Assembly: GCF_040605635.1 (NCBI RefSeq)
Contig: NZ_JBEXDG010000012.1
Coordinates: 1-64,000, forward strand
Direction: 5' to 3'
Length of the DNA stretch: 64,000 nucleotides
Origin: Dactylosporangium sp040605635
GTDB taxonomy: Bacteria; Actinomycetota; Actinomycetes; Mycobacteriales; Micromonosporaceae
The translations under genes were made by a program, and so were the position numbers. Below, piece by piece: positions 30,623 through 39,716 of this stretch; within the stretch, counting starts at the first letter, position 1; every line of letters begins with the position of its first letter. The notes below the pieces were generated by a model. That model was not told where the DNA came from, did no database searches, and worked only from the letters and a program-made list of their open reading frames with translations.

Positions 30623-32143
30623 CTACTGGGCCGCTTCTGGCCGGGCCAACCGCAGCAACGGCAATCCACCCGGCGCACCCGAACGATCACCGAACGCTGT
30701 CACCCGGCCGGTCACCTCTCCGGCGTGACGGCCGCCCTTGACCAGGTACATCGCCCGGTCGGCGGCACGCAGCGCGGCGCCCGCGTCCTCGACCGTGTCA
30801 TCGATCACGGCCACGCCGACGCTGACCCGGACCCGCATGATGTGCCCCTGGTGCGTGACGGGTGCGGCGACGGAGCGCTCCAGGCGGTCGACGAGCGCGC
30901 CGAGGTCGGCGACGGCGACGTTGCCGGTGAGCACCACGAACTCGTCGCCGCCGAGCCGGGCGACGGTGTCGGTGGGTCGAACCAGCGACACCAGCCGCTG
31001 CGCGACGGCGACGAGGACCGCGTCGCCCGCGTCGTGGCCGAGGGTGTCGTTGACGACCTTGAAGTCGTCGAGGTCGCAGAAGAGCAGCGCGCTGATCACC
31101 TGCTCGGTGCGGGCCCGCCGGACCGCGGCCGCGAGGGGTCCGGCGAAGGCGTCGCGGTTGGCGAGGCCGGTCAGCGGGTCGCGGGACGCCCGCCGCACGA
31201 GGTCGGCCTCGGTCGCCTTGCGGCCGGTGATGTCCTGCACCTGCGTGATCGCGAACGCCGGCGACCCGCCGACGACCGACATCGTCGCGGAGATCCAGAT
31301 CGTCTCGCCGTCGCCGCGCACGCAGCGGACCTCGTGGTCGCGGATGGATCCGGAGCGGCCGGCGAAGACCGCCCTGCTGCGGTCGAGATCGTCGGGGTGG
31401 ATGAGGTCGCCGAAGCGCATCGAGACGAGCACGTCCTCGTCGCGGCCGAGCAGCTCGCACAGGGCGGGGTTGACCCGGATCAGCCGGGTCAGGTCGGCAC
31501 CCTCCAGGCCGATCATGCACATGCCGGTGCCGGCGCCGTTGAACGCGAGCCGGAACGCGGCCTCGCTGGCCTCCAGGTGCTGACGCTCCCGGCGCAGCGC
31601 CTCGACGAGGTTGGCGTTGTTGATCGCGATGCCGGCCTGCGCGGCGAGCATCTCCAGCAGCTCCCGCTGGAACGCGCCGGGCCGCTTGCCGTCCGCGGGC
31701 AGGTCGACGCTGAGCACCCCGACCATCGACCCGTCGGGCGCGCACAGCGGCGCGAACAGGGCGTCGAGGGGATGCCAGCGCTCCTCGTCCGGGATGTCCT
31801 CCGCGCCGCCGGCCAGGGACGGGACCCAGGACTGGATGCCGTCGTTGTGCCGCTCGTGCGGCAGGAAGCGCAGCTGCCCCCACTCGTCGGCGTCGGCGAG
31901 GTGCGCGTCGAACTCGGCCGCCGGGTACCGCGCGCCGAGCAGCTCGGCCCTCGCCTCCTCGGGCCCGGCGATGGCGACCGCCTCGTACACACCCTCGGGA
32001 TGCAGGTAGTTGACCACGGCGGCACCGAACCCGACGCCCTCGACGACGGCCTCCGCGATGCGGTGCAGCGTCTCGACGACCGTGTCGCCGGTGTTGATCC
32101 GGCCCGTGATCGTGTAGACGGAACGGATCGCGGCCATCGCCAT
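30623..32143 (-). CDS. GAF-PAS-GGDEF diguanylate cyclase
   Basis: A 506-residue soluble sensor enzyme that should make c-di-GMP. A GAF domain covers about residues 10-160, a PAS domain about 175-300 (ASEAAFRLAFNGAGTGMCMIGL, FGDLIHPDDLDRSR, ITQVQDITGRK) and a GGDEF domain about 310-470. The active site RLGGDEF is intact, and RPTD five residues before it is an intact inhibitory I-site, so product feedback is expected. No EAL domain is present. ATG 32143 or 32137 starts the protein; the ribosome site is weak. Confidence 0.9.
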   Translation of the reverse strand: MAMAAIRSVYTITGRINTGDTVVETLHRIAEAVVEGVGFGAAVVNYLHPEGVYEAVAIAGPEEARAELLGARYPAAEFDAHLADADEWGQLRFLPHERHNDGIQSWVPSLAGGAEDIPDEERWHPLDALFAPLCAPDGSMVGVLSVDLPADGKRPGAFQRELLEMLAAQAGIAINNANLVEALRRERQHLEASEAAFRLAFNGAGTGMCMIGLEGADLTRLIRVNPALCELLGRDEDVLVSMRFGDLIHPDDLDRSRAVFAGRSGSIRDHEVRCVRGDGETIWISATMSVVGGSPAFAITQVQDITGRKATEADLVRRASRDPLTGLANRDAFAGPLAAAVRRARTEQVISALLFCDLDDFKVVNDTLGHDAGDAVLVAVAQRLVSLVRPTDTVARLGGDEFVVLTGNVAVADLGALVDRLERSVAAPVTHQGHIMRVRVSVGVAVIDDTVEDAGAALRAADRAMYLVKGGRHAGEVTGRVTAFGDRSGAPGGLPLLRLARPEAAQ

Positions 32144-32306
32144 GTCCCGATCATGATCCACGGCTCGCCTACCCCGCTCCGGCCGACCCTGCACCCTCAC
32201 ATCGACGCATCACCTCGAATCCTAAGCAAAACCGCGTGATCCGTGCAGGGTCCATCGCGGCCGAGGCGCACGCCGGGCCGGTGCCTGCGCTGGCTATCCT
32301 GCACAC

Positions 32307-32972
32307 ATGCCGGAGCAGGTCAGACTCGTGATCGCCGACGACCAGGCGATGATCCGGGCGGGCCTGCGGCTGGTGGTGGAAACGGCCGCCGAGACGACGA
32401 TCACCGTGGTCGGCGAGGCGGCGGACGGCGCCGAGGCGGTCGCGGTGGCGCGGCGGCTGCGGCCGGACGTGCTCGTCATGGACATCGCCATGCCGCGGCT
32501 GGACGGGCTGTCCGCGGCCCGGCAGCTGCTCGCGGACCCGCGACCGCCGAAGATCGTGCTGTTGACCATGTTCGACACCGACGAGCACCTGCACGCGGCG
32601 CTGCGGCTCGGGGTCAGCGGGTTCCTGCTCAAGGTGTCGCCGCCGGAGCAGCTCGTCGACGCGGTCAGGGTCGCGGCGGCCGGTGACGCGCTCATCGACC
32701 CGGCGGTGACCACGCGGGTCATCGCGTCGTTCGCCGCCCGGCCCGAGCCGGACCCGGCGCCGGAGCTCGACGCGCTGACGGGCCGGGAGCGCGAGGTGCT
32801 GGAGCTGCTGGTGCGCGGGCTGTCCAACGCGGAGATCGGCGAGCGGCTGCTGGTGGGCGAGGCGACCGTGCGGACCCACGTCGGCCGGATCTTCCAGAAG
32901 CTGCATCTGCGCGACCGGGTCCAGGCCGTCGTCTACGGCTACGAGGCGGGCATCGTCCGGCCGGGCGGGTGA
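32307..32972 (+). CDS. NarL/FixJ-family response regulator
   Basis: A 221-residue regulator with a receiver domain (Asp11-Asp12, phospho-acceptor Asp59 in VLVMDIAMP, Lys near 111 in GFLLK) and a LuxR helix-turn-helix at about 150-215 (LTGREREVLELLVRGLSNAEIGERLLVGEATVRTHV). It overlaps the histidine kinase gene by GTGA and forms a two-component pair. ATG 32307 has no strong ribosome site. Confidence 0.95.
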   Translation: MPEQVRLVIADDQAMIRAGLRLVVETAAETTITVVGEAADGAEAVAVARRLRPDVLVMDIAMPRLDGLSAARQLLADPRPPKIVLLTMFDTDEHLHAALRLGVSGFLLKVSPPEQLVDAVRVAAAGDALIDPAVTTRVIASFAARPEPDPAPELDALTGREREVLELLVRGLSNAEIGERLLVGEATVRTHVGRIFQKLHLRDRVQAVVYGYEAGIVRPGG

Positions 32973-34102
32973 GCGTGCCCGCCTGGCGGCCGTCGTGGCT
33001 CGATGCCCTGCTGGCGCTCGCCGTCGCTGGTGCCGGGGTCGTCGAGGCGTACGGGCGCGCCGGCGCCGGACCGGGCCAGGTGCACCGGCCGGGGCTCGTC
33101 GCCGCGGGTGCGCTCGCCGCCGGGGTGCTGCTGTTGCTGCGCCGCCGCTCCCCCGTCGGCACGCTCGCCGCGCTGACCGTGCTGTCGGCCCTGTTCCGGG
33201 TCGCGGTCATGGACGACGACTATCCGCTCGCGGCGTGGCAGTTCTACTCGAACCTGATCCTGGTGCACACGGTCGGCAGCGAGCCGGCGGGGCCGCGCGG
33301 GCGGGCCGCCGGCGTCGTCACCGTGCTCGCCGCATACGCCCTGCTGCAGACCCTGCCGGGGCAGGACGTCGCCGAGAGCCTCATCGGCGCCATGTTCATG
33401 GGTGTCGCGTACGGCAGCGGCATCCTGCTGCACCGGCAGACGCTGCGCACGGTCCGGATGGCGCAGCGGGCGGCGGTCGCGGCCGGCGAGGAGCGCACCC
33501 GCATCGCCCGTGAGCTGCACGACGTCATCTCCCACAACGTCAGCCTGATGACGTTGCAGACCGGTGGGGTACGGATGCTGCTGTCCGCCGACCCGGCCCG
33601 TGACAAGGAGCGTGACCTGCTGCGGGGCGTCGAACGCGCCGGCCGGGACACGGTGGAGGAGCTGCGGATGCTGCTCGGCGTCCTGCGCAACGGGCAGGCA
33701 CCGGCCGGCCTCGACCGCCTCGACGAGCTGGCCGGGCCGCTGCGCGCCGCCGGGCTCGACGTCCGGGTGGCCACGACCGGCACGCCGCTGCCGCTGCCGC
33801 CGGCGCTCGGGCTGTCGGCGTACCGGATCGTCCAGGAGGCGCTGACCAACGCGCTCAAGCACGCCGGAGCGGCGACCGTCGACGTGACCGTCGGCTACAC
33901 CGGGGCCGCGGTCACGGTCGAGATCAGCGACGACGGCCGGTCCACAGAGGCGCCCACAGAGGCCACCGGGGAGGCACCGGCGGGGCACGGGCTCGCCGGC
34001 ATGCGGGAGCGCGCCGCGCTGCACGGCGGCACCCTGCACGCCGGTGCCCGGCCCGGCGGCGGCTACACGGTCGCCGCGACATTCCCGCTGGCCGGCGACT
34101 GA
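32969..34102 (+). CDS. Sensor histidine kinase (HisKA_3 type)
   Basis: A 377-residue membrane kinase. Four or five hydrophobic segments span about residues 10-155, then the dimerisation domain with phospho-acceptor His184 in RTRIARELHDVISHNVS. The ATPase domain follows, with YRIVQEALTNALKHAG, EISDDG and GHGLAGMRERAALHGG. It phosphorylates the response regulator encoded upstream. No extracellular domain is seen, so the signal may be in the membrane. The 3' end overlaps the convergent gene by 40 bp. Confidence 0.94.
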   Translation: MSVPAWRPSWLDALLALAVAGAGVVEAYGRAGAGPGQVHRPGLVAAGALAAGVLLLLRRRSPVGTLAALTVLSALFRVAVMDDDYPLAAWQFYSNLILVHTVGSEPAGPRGRAAGVVTVLAAYALLQTLPGQDVAESLIGAMFMGVAYGSGILLHRQTLRTVRMAQRAAVAAGEERTRIARELHDVISHNVSLMTLQTGGVRMLLSADPARDKERDLLRGVERAGRDTVEELRMLLGVLRNGQAPAGLDRLDELAGPLRAAGLDVRVATTGTPLPLPPALGLSAYRIVQEALTNALKHAGAATVDVTVGYTGAAVTVEISDDGRSTEAPTEATGEAPAGHGLAGMRERAALHGGTLHAGARPGGGYTVAATFPLAGD

Positions 34103-34740
34103 GCCGGAGCCGGGTCGGCGGCCCACTCGGCGTCGCTCATCCGCAGCATCCGCAGCCCGATCACGCCCGCACCGGCGACGTACAGCAGGCTCCCCACGAT
34201 CATGCCGATCGGGTACACCGGCCCGGCCAGCATGCCGATCACCATCGCCGGCGGCGCCCACCACGGCACCCGCTTGTCGTACGCGAGTGTCAGGCCGAGC
34301 AGCAGCACCCCGAGCAGCCCGAGGAACCCCGGCACCTGGAACCCCCAGAGCGCACCACCGGCGGCGAACGCGGCGTCGGCGAGGCGGTCGCCCTCCGCGG
34401 TGCCGAGGTCCGCCTCGAGCCGGGCGTAGAAGAAGTCGCCGAGCATCAGCGCGGAGAAGTTGACCACGCCGAGGAGGGCGACGACCCCGGCGACGTGGCC
34501 GAAGAGCACCGCCCGCCGGCGCACGAGGTGGATCATGCCGATGATCCCGGGCACGAGCAGCACCCAGCTCCAGTGCAGCAGCGCGGCGCTCACCGACACC
34601 TGCCCGGGGTGCCGGCCGTAGGCCCCGTCGGCCTGGTCACCGGCGCGCAGGGCGGGGTCGACGACCAGCCCCGCGATGTAGAACAGCGGCGCGGCGACGA
34701 GGCAGACCCCGGCCGACAGACGTCGAAGGTTGTGTGGCAT
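34063..34740 (-). CDS. Multi-pass membrane protein of unknown function
   Basis: A 225-residue protein with about six membrane helices (GVCLVAAPLFYIAGLVV, ALLHWSWVLLVPGIIGMI, GHVAGVVALLGVVNFSALML, GFLGLLGVLLLGLTLAY, AMVIGMLAGPVYPIGMIVG). It resembles DUF4386-type proteins, but I am not certain of the family. GAGAGG precedes ATG 34740, and an inverted repeat just upstream may be its operator. The adjacent kinase may regulate it, as an inference from convergence only. Confidence 0.7.
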   Translation of the reverse strand: MPHNLRRLSAGVCLVAAPLFYIAGLVVDPALRAGDQADGAYGRHPGQVSVSAALLHWSWVLLVPGIIGMIHLVRRRAVLFGHVAGVVALLGVVNFSALMLGDFFYARLEADLGTAEGDRLADAAFAAGGALWGFQVPGFLGLLGVLLLGLTLAYDKRVPWWAPPAMVIGMLAGPVYPIGMIVGSLLYVAGAGVIGLRMLRMSDAEWAADPAPAQSPASGNVAATV

Positions 34741-34750
34741 GGCGACCTCT

Positions 34751-34776
34751 CGGCTCGAACATGATGTGTCGAGCCG
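34751..34776. promoter_or_regulatory. Inverted repeat upstream of the membrane protein gene
   Basis: CGGCTCGA (34751-34758) and TCGAGCCG (34769-34776) are perfect 8-bp arms around a 10-nt centre, ending 10 nt before the start codon. This is the size and place of a repressor operator. Confidence 0.5.
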
Positions 34777-34810
34777 GAACCGTAGGCCGGGACGCCGCCG
34801 CCCGTCGTCA

Positions 34811-34842
34811 GCCGCGACGCTGACGGGGGTCAGCGTCGCGGC
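34811..34842 (-). terminator. Strong hairpin after the flavoprotein gene
   Basis: A perfect 14-bp stem (GCCGCGACGCTGAC with its complement) and a GGGG tetraloop, 12 bp downstream of the flavoprotein stop at 34855. There is no T-run. Confidence 0.7.
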
Positions 34843-34854
34843 CTACCGGCGGCG

Positions 34855-36099
34855 TCAGGAGAGCAGCTCGCCCAGCGGGACCTTGGGGTCCTCCAGGCGG
34901 TCGAGGTCGACGGCGGTGCCGGCCCAGCCGGCGCGGACCAGGGCCTGGATGTCGTCGGTGACGTCCCAGACGTTGACGTTCATGCCGGCCAGGACCCGGC
35001 CGTCCCGCACCCAGAACGCGACGAACCCGTCCGCGACCGAGGTCCCGCCGCGGAAGACGACACGGTCGTACCCGCCGGGGGCGACGAAGCCCGAATACTC
35101 CATGCCGAGGTCGAACTGGTCGGAGAAGAAGTAGGGCACGCGGTCGTACACGGCGTCGCCGAGCAGGGACTTCGCGGCGACCTTGCCGCCGTTGAGGGCG
35201 TTGGCCCAGTGCTCGACGCGGACCCGGCGGCGCAGGCCGGGGTGGTCCAGGTTGACGACGTCGCCGGCGGCGTAGATGTCGGGGTCGGAGGTGCGCAGAG
35301 CGGCGTCGACGAGGATGCCGTTGTCGACCTCGAGGCCGGCGTCGACGGCGAGCTCGGTGTTGGGCTGGATGCCGACGCCGACGACGGCGATGTCCGCGGG
35401 CAGGTGCGAGCCGTCGGTGAGGGTCACGCCGGTGAGGACGCCGTCGGTGCCCTCGAACGAGGCGACGCCGGCACCGAACCGGAACTCGACACCGTTGGCG
35501 CGGTGCAGGCCGGCGAAGATCGTGGCGACCTCGTCGCCGAGGACCCGCTGCAGCGGCAGGTCCGCCTGCTCGACCACGGTGACGGTGGTGCCGTGCTTGC
35601 GGGCCGCGGCCGCGGTCTCCAGGCCGATCCAGCCGGCGCCGACGACGACCACGTGCGCGGCGGCGCGCAGGTGCGCCAGCAGCGCGTCGGACTCGTCGAC
35701 GGTGCGCAGGTAGCGCACGCCGGTGAGGTCGGTGCCGGGCACGTCGAGGGTGCGGACCCGCGAGCCCGTGGTGAGCAGCAGCTTGTCGTAGCGCAGCTCG
35801 TCGACGCCGTCGAGGGTGACGGTGTGCGCGGCCGGGTCGACCCGGGTGACGCGGGTGGCCAGGCGCAGGTCCACGTCGTTGTCGGTGTACCACGCCTCGG
35901 GGTGGACGAACGCCTTCTCGCGGGCGTCCTCCTTGCCCTGCAGGTAGCCCTTCGACAGCGGGGGGCGCTCGTAGGGGCGCTCCGTCTCCTCGCCGATCAG
36001 CACGATCCGGCCGGTGAAGCCCTCGGCGCGCAACGTCTCCGCCGCCTTCGCCCCGGCGAGGCTCGCGCCCACGATCACAAATGTCCGCTCGTCAGCCAT
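34855..36099 (-). CDS. FAD-dependent pyridine nucleotide-disulfide oxidoreductase (ferredoxin reductase-like)
   Basis: A 414-residue flavoprotein. FAD-binding Rossmann motif VIVGASLAGAKAAETLR near residue 8, PYERPPLSKGYLQG, NAD-binding motif VVVVGAGWIGLETAAAARK near residue 150, and the second FAD motif DIYAAGDVV near 280, followed by a reductase C-terminal domain. There is no CxxxxC redox pair, so it belongs to the rubredoxin/ferredoxin reductase branch and passes NAD(P)H electrons to a small iron-sulfur carrier, which is not encoded nearby. It is 41 bp downstream of dgt. Confidence 0.9.
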   Translation of the reverse strand: MADERTFVIVGASLAGAKAAETLRAEGFTGRIVLIGEETERPYERPPLSKGYLQGKEDAREKAFVHPEAWYTDNDVDLRLATRVTRVDPAAHTVTLDGVDELRYDKLLLTTGSRVRTLDVPGTDLTGVRYLRTVDESDALLAHLRAAAHVVVVGAGWIGLETAAAARKHGTTVTVVEQADLPLQRVLGDEVATIFAGLHRANGVEFRFGAGVASFEGTDGVLTGVTLTDGSHLPADIAVVGVGIQPNTELAVDAGLEVDNGILVDAALRTSDPDIYAAGDVVNLDHPGLRRRVRVEHWANALNGGKVAAKSLLGDAVYDRVPYFFSDQFDLGMEYSGFVAPGGYDRVVFRGGTSVADGFVAFWVRDGRVLAGMNVNVWDVTDDIQALVRAGWAGTAVDLDRLEDPKVPLGELLS

Positions 36100-36140
36100 A
36101 CGTCCCAGCCTTCCCTACCGCCGCGCGATCCGCCACGGGG

Positions 36141-37427
36141 TCAGGGACACAGCCGCTGGTGCCAGGCCGTCGCGGACAGGTCGGTCAGGCTGGCCACCTG
36201 GTCGATGACGACCCGGAGCCGGGCCGCGTCGTCGGGCGCGGCGCGCCACATCGGGGCGAACACCGCGTCGAGGTCGTCCGGGGCGCGGTCGGCGAGGGCG
36301 GCCACGAGCTCGGTGAGGACGGTGATCTCCTGCGCGTAGCGCTGTTTCGAGCCGGGGCGGCGCATCACGTACCGCAGTGCGATGCCCTTCAGCAGCGCGC
36401 ACTGGGCCCGCACGGCCGGCGGCACGACCAGGCCGGCCCCGTAGCGGCGGACCGGCGCGTCGCCGTGGGCGGCCCTGGTCGCGGACACGGCGGCCGCGGC
36501 GAACCGGCCGGTGAGCACGCTGGTCGTCCGCTTCAGGGCGACCTGCGCCGCGTGACTGCCGTCGTAGTGGTCCAGCGGCACGAGGACCGGGTCGGCGAGC
36601 AGGTCCAGCAGCACGGTCTGCAGGTCCGCGGCCGTCTCGGAGGAGTACGCGGCGGCGACGTCCTCGCACAGCGCGGCGCGTTCGCCGTCGTCGGCGCGCA
36701 GGGTGGCCAGGTGGACGTAGCCGCCGTGGATGCCGTCCTCGACGTCGTGCACCGAGTAGGCGACGTCGTCGGCCCAGTCCATGACCTGCGCCTCGAGGCA
36801 CCGGTCCGCGTCGGTACGACCGTGTCGCAGCCAGGCGAAGACGGCCTCGTCGTCGGCGTACACGCCGAACTTGCGGTAGCCGTCGCGGCGCGGCCAGGGG
36901 TATTTGGACACGGCGTCGAGCGAGGCCCGGGTGAGGTTGAGCCCGGCGGAGGCGCCGTCCGGGGCGAGGACCTTGGCCTCCAGCCGGGTGAGGACCCGCA
37001 GGGTCTGCGCGTTGCCCTCGAACCCGCCGCACGGCCCGGCGACGGCGTCGAGCGCGTCCTCACCGTTGTGCCCGAACGGTGGGTGGCCGAGGTCGTGGGC
37101 GAGCCCGGCGGTGTCCACGACGTCGGGGTCGCAGCCGAGGCGGGCGCCCATCTCCCGGGCGATCTGCGCGACCTCCAGGGAGTGGGTGAGGCGGGTGCGC
37201 AGGAACGCGTCGGCGCCCGCCGTGTGCACCTGGGTCTTGGCGGCGAGCCGGCGGAACCCCGCGGAGTGCAGCACCCGGGCCCGGTCCCGTTGGAACGGTG
37301 TGCGGCCGTTGTCCGCGGAGGTCGTGGTGCGGTCCTTCTGCGGCTCGTGCACGAAGCGTTCCGCGTCCGGGTCCACGTGCCGGGCAGGGGTTTCCCCGGC
37401 GTGCTGATCTGGGGGCGCGGCGTTCAC
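36141..37427 (-). CDS. dgt: Deoxyguanosinetriphosphate triphosphohydrolase-like protein (dGTPase)
   Basis: A 428-residue HD-superfamily enzyme that cleaves dNTPs to nucleoside and triphosphate. N-terminal DRARVLHSAGFRRLAAKTQVH, His82 in RLTHSLEV, the HD doublet 111-112 in LAHDLGHPPFGHNG, and the later DWADDVAYSVHDVEDG segment are all typical. GTG 37427 overlaps the AI-2E-type permease stop (GTGA). In many actinobacteria dgt lies next to dnaG; here about 9 kb separates them. Confidence 0.95.
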   Translation of the reverse strand: MNAAPPDQHAGETPARHVDPDAERFVHEPQKDRTTTSADNGRTPFQRDRARVLHSAGFRRLAAKTQVHTAGADAFLRTRLTHSLEVAQIAREMGARLGCDPDVVDTAGLAHDLGHPPFGHNGEDALDAVAGPCGGFEGNAQTLRVLTRLEAKVLAPDGASAGLNLTRASLDAVSKYPWPRRDGYRKFGVYADDEAVFAWLRHGRTDADRCLEAQVMDWADDVAYSVHDVEDGIHGGYVHLATLRADDGERAALCEDVAAAYSSETAADLQTVLLDLLADPVLVPLDHYDGSHAAQVALKRTTSVLTGRFAAAAVSATRAAHGDAPVRRYGAGLVVPPAVRAQCALLKGIALRYVMRRPGSKQRYAQEITVLTELVAALADRAPDDLDAVFAPMWRAAPDDAARLRVVIDQVASLTDLSATAWHQRLCP

Positions 37428-38671
37428 GAGTCGAGCTTAGAGCTTTCCTCAGCTTCCCGATCTCGCGGCGCGGGAACCGACGCCGGGTCCGGCCCGTCCG
37501 TCGCGGGGTCCGGCCCGTCCGTCGCGGGGTCCGGCCTGGCCGTCGCGGGGTCCGGCGCGGGTGGCGCGGGTGGCGCGGCGGCCGGCGCCGGGACCGGCAC
37601 GGGTGGCGGCGCCGGTGGGTCGCGGTCGGCCGGTGCCTCGTTGAGCGCCTCGACGACGGGCGTCATCAGGACCTTGATCGCGGCGACGACGGGGATCGCC
37701 ATGAGTGCGCCGACCACGCCGAGGGTCGCGCCGCCGACCAGCGCCGCGAGCAGCACGGCGATCGCGGACAGGTCCACGGTGTTGCGCAGCACCCGCGGCG
37801 CGATCAGGTAGTTCTCCAGCTGCTGGTACAGCAGGAAGAACGCGGCGACGACGATCGCGCCGGGCCACAGCTCGCCGGTGACCAGCGCGACGACCGTGCA
37901 CCCGACGGCGCCGACGGTGGCGCCGATGAGCGGGATCAGGTCCGTGATCGCGACGAAGAACGCCAGCGGCAGCGCGAACGGCACGTCCATCAGGAACAGG
38001 CAGGCGAACGAGGACACACCGGCGAACAGCGAGATGATCAGGTTGCCGATCATGTAGCCGCCGACCTTGTCGACGACGACGTTGATCGCCTGCGCGGCGT
38101 GGGGGCGGCCCTGCCGGGGCACCAGCCGCACGATGCCGCGGCGGATCCGGGGCAGGTCGGCCATGAAGTAGATGGTGAGCACGGTGACCAGCAGGACGTT
38201 GAGGATCGCGCTGAAGATCCCGGTGATGACGCCGAGCGCGCCGCCGCCGACCTTGCCCGGCAGCGTCTTGGCGTATTCGGTGAACTTCTCCGTCAGCCCG
38301 TAGCGGTCGGCCACCTCGCGGTAGGTCTGCGACCGTTCGGGGAGTTCCTGCAGGTACTGCGGGATGTTGCGCAACAGGTCGCCGCCCTGCCCGACCAGGG
38401 GCGGGACCAGCGACCAGACGAACCCGACCAGGATCGCCAGGGCGAGCACCACGATGACGGCGACCGCGACCGAGCGGCGCACCCCGCGGCGGATCAGCAG
38501 CCGCACGGCCGGGTCGAGGCTGACCGCGACGAACACGGCGATGACGACCTGCACGAGGATCTGCCGGACGTTGTACAGCGCGAACGCGGCGGCCGCCACG
38601 GTCAGCAGCCCGAGCCCGGAGGCGACGGCCCACCGGTACGCCCTGCCGAAGCCGCTGCCGAATTCACCCAT
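37424..38671 (-). CDS. AI-2E family transporter-like membrane protein
   Basis: A 415-residue protein with about eight helices of the AI-2E transporter family (YdiK/PerM-like; VVIAVFVAVSLDPAVRLLIRRGVRRSVAVAVIV, DLIPLIGATVGAVG, QQLENYLIAPRVL). The family is named for autoinducer-2 but many members do other transport. The last 60 residues are a Pro/Ala/Asp-rich tail with a 7-residue repeat DPATDGP, coded by a 21-bp tandem repeat. It overlaps dgt by 4 nt and is likely co-transcribed. Confidence 0.88.
   Translation of the reverse strand: MGEFGSGFGRAYRWAVASGLGLLTVAAAAFALYNVRQILVQVVIAVFVAVSLDPAVRLLIRRGVRRSVAVAVIVVLALAILVGFVWSLVPPLVGQGGDLLRNIPQYLQELPERSQTYREVADRYGLTEKFTEYAKTLPGKVGGGALGVITGIFSAILNVLLVTVLTIYFMADLPRIRRGIVRLVPRQGRPHAAQAINVVVDKVGGYMIGNLIISLFAGVSSFACLFLMDVPFALPLAFFVAITDLIPLIGATVGAVGCTVVALVTGELWPGAIVVAAFFLLYQQLENYLIAPRVLRNTVDLSAIAVLLAALVGGATLGVVGALMAIPVVAAIKVLMTPVVEALNEAPADRDPPAPPPVPVPAPAAAPPAPPAPDPATARPDPATDGPDPATDGPDPASVPAPRDREAEESSKLDS
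37485..37556 (-). repeat. 21-bp in-frame tandem repeat in the AI-2E-type gene
   Basis: About three and a half copies of a 21-bp unit that starts GGGTCCGGCC at 37485, 37506, 37527 and 37548. They encode the heptad DPATDGP in the C-terminal tail. Confidence 0.85.
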
Positions 38672-38677
38672 CGGGGG

Positions 38678-39031
38678 TCACTCCCGGGTGCGAAGGATGC
38701 AGAACTCGTTGCCCTCGGGGTCGGCGAGGACCAGCCACTCGGCGTCCTCCGGCTGACCGACGTCGACGTGCCGGGCGCCCATGTTGACGAGGCGCTCGAT
38801 CTCGGCGTCCAGGTCGTCGGGGCGCAGGTCGAGGTGGAGCCGGTTCTTGGCGTGCCTGGTGTCGGGGTGACGCAGGAAGATCAGCCGTGGATGGCCGTCG
38901 ATGCCGGGGCCGACCACGACCTCTCGCGCGGAGACACTCTCGACCCGATGGTCGAGCACTTCGGCCCACCACCGGCCGAGCCGCTCAGGGTCGAGCGCAT
39001 CGACGATCAAGGCATCCCACCGGCTCCCCAT
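38678..39031 (-). CDS. Glyoxalase/VOC-family protein
   Basis: A 117-residue protein of the vicinal-oxygen-chelate fold, glyoxalase-like type (LIVDALDPERLGRWWAEVLDHRV, RLIFLRHPDTRHAKNRLHLDLRPDDLDAEI, VLADPEGNEFCIL). These proteins act in detoxification, resistance or ring cleavage; the substrate is not predictable. It lies 6 bp upstream of the AI-2E-type gene on the same strand. Confidence 0.88.
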   Translation of the reverse strand: MGSRWDALIVDALDPERLGRWWAEVLDHRVESVSAREVVVGPGIDGHPRLIFLRHPDTRHAKNRLHLDLRPDDLDAEIERLVNMGARHVDVGQPEDAEWLVLADPEGNEFCILRTRE

Positions 39032-39156
39032 GCGTACCTCCGTGGTCGGCGTGGGGACTCACCATACGCCGCGCCGACCGGCGTCGCAGCCGTGCTGCCG
39101 CACGAGGGCACGCCACCCTAGCCGCTTTCCAACGGCGGCGTCGCTGAAACGTGCAT

Positions 39157-39171
39157 ATTGCAAAAAGCAAT
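39157..39171. promoter_or_regulatory. AT-rich inverted repeat upstream of the roadblock operon
   Basis: ATTGC-AAAAA-GCAAT sits in a low-GC pocket (about 39150-39205, including TTTTTGGTACCGACCG), which stands out in this genome. It lies about 160 bp before the first roadblock-module gene and is a candidate promoter or operator region. The rest of 39032-39329 holds no gene. Confidence 0.4.
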
Positions 39172-39329
39172 GACCAATCGGTTTTTGGTACCGACCGAAC
39201 GCACGGAGTGCGGGTTCAAGTGGCCCGGGGTAATTTGCCGGAAGCGCATCGTTACGGCCGCTCCCCCCGATTCCCGCCGTCGTGTGCCGTTTCAACGTGC
39301 CCATCTGCCGCCCGCGAACGGGAGACTCA

Positions 39330-39716
39330 GTGCCTGCTATCGATGACTGCCTGCGGCGTGCCATGACGATTCGCGGCGCCATCGGGGCGAGTCTCATCGA
39401 CTACACCACGGGGCAGTCGCTGGGCATGCAGGGCGGACAGGAGGCGGTCGCGCCGCACGCGGACCCGGCGGCGGCGGCGCTGGGCACGGCCAGTGTCATC
39501 CACGCGGCGATGCAGACCGCCGCGTACGCGCCGGCGGTGCCGGGCGACTCGGTCGAGGACGTCATCATCAGCACGTCCGCCGCGTATCACCTGATCAGGC
39601 CGGTGCGGACGAACTTCGACTCGCGGCTGGTGCTGTACGTCTGGCTCGACCGCGCCGAGGGCAACCTGGCCATCGCCCGCCGCCGCATCCGCTCCCTCGC
39701 CGAAGACCTCGCATGA
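39330..39716 (+). CDS. Roadblock-fold-like protein, first gene of the module
   Basis: A 128-residue protein with the alternating pattern of a roadblock/LC7 fold: helix, then GAIGASLIDYTTGQSLGM, then DVIISTSAAYHLIRPV, then RLVLYVWLDRAEGNLAIARRRI. It is a clear paralogue of the last gene of the module (41433-41804), sharing the GAxGxxLxDYxxG and YHLIRPV segments. GTG 39330 has GGGAG upstream. The stop overlaps the ATGA that opens the repeat at 39713. Such domains form dimers that work as scaffolds or as GTPase-activating partners. Confidence 0.7.
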   Translation: MPAIDDCLRRAMTIRGAIGASLIDYTTGQSLGMQGGQEAVAPHADPAAAALGTASVIHAAMQTAAYAPAVPGDSVEDVIISTSAAYHLIRPVRTNFDSRLVLYVWLDRAEGNLAIARRRIRSLAEDLA

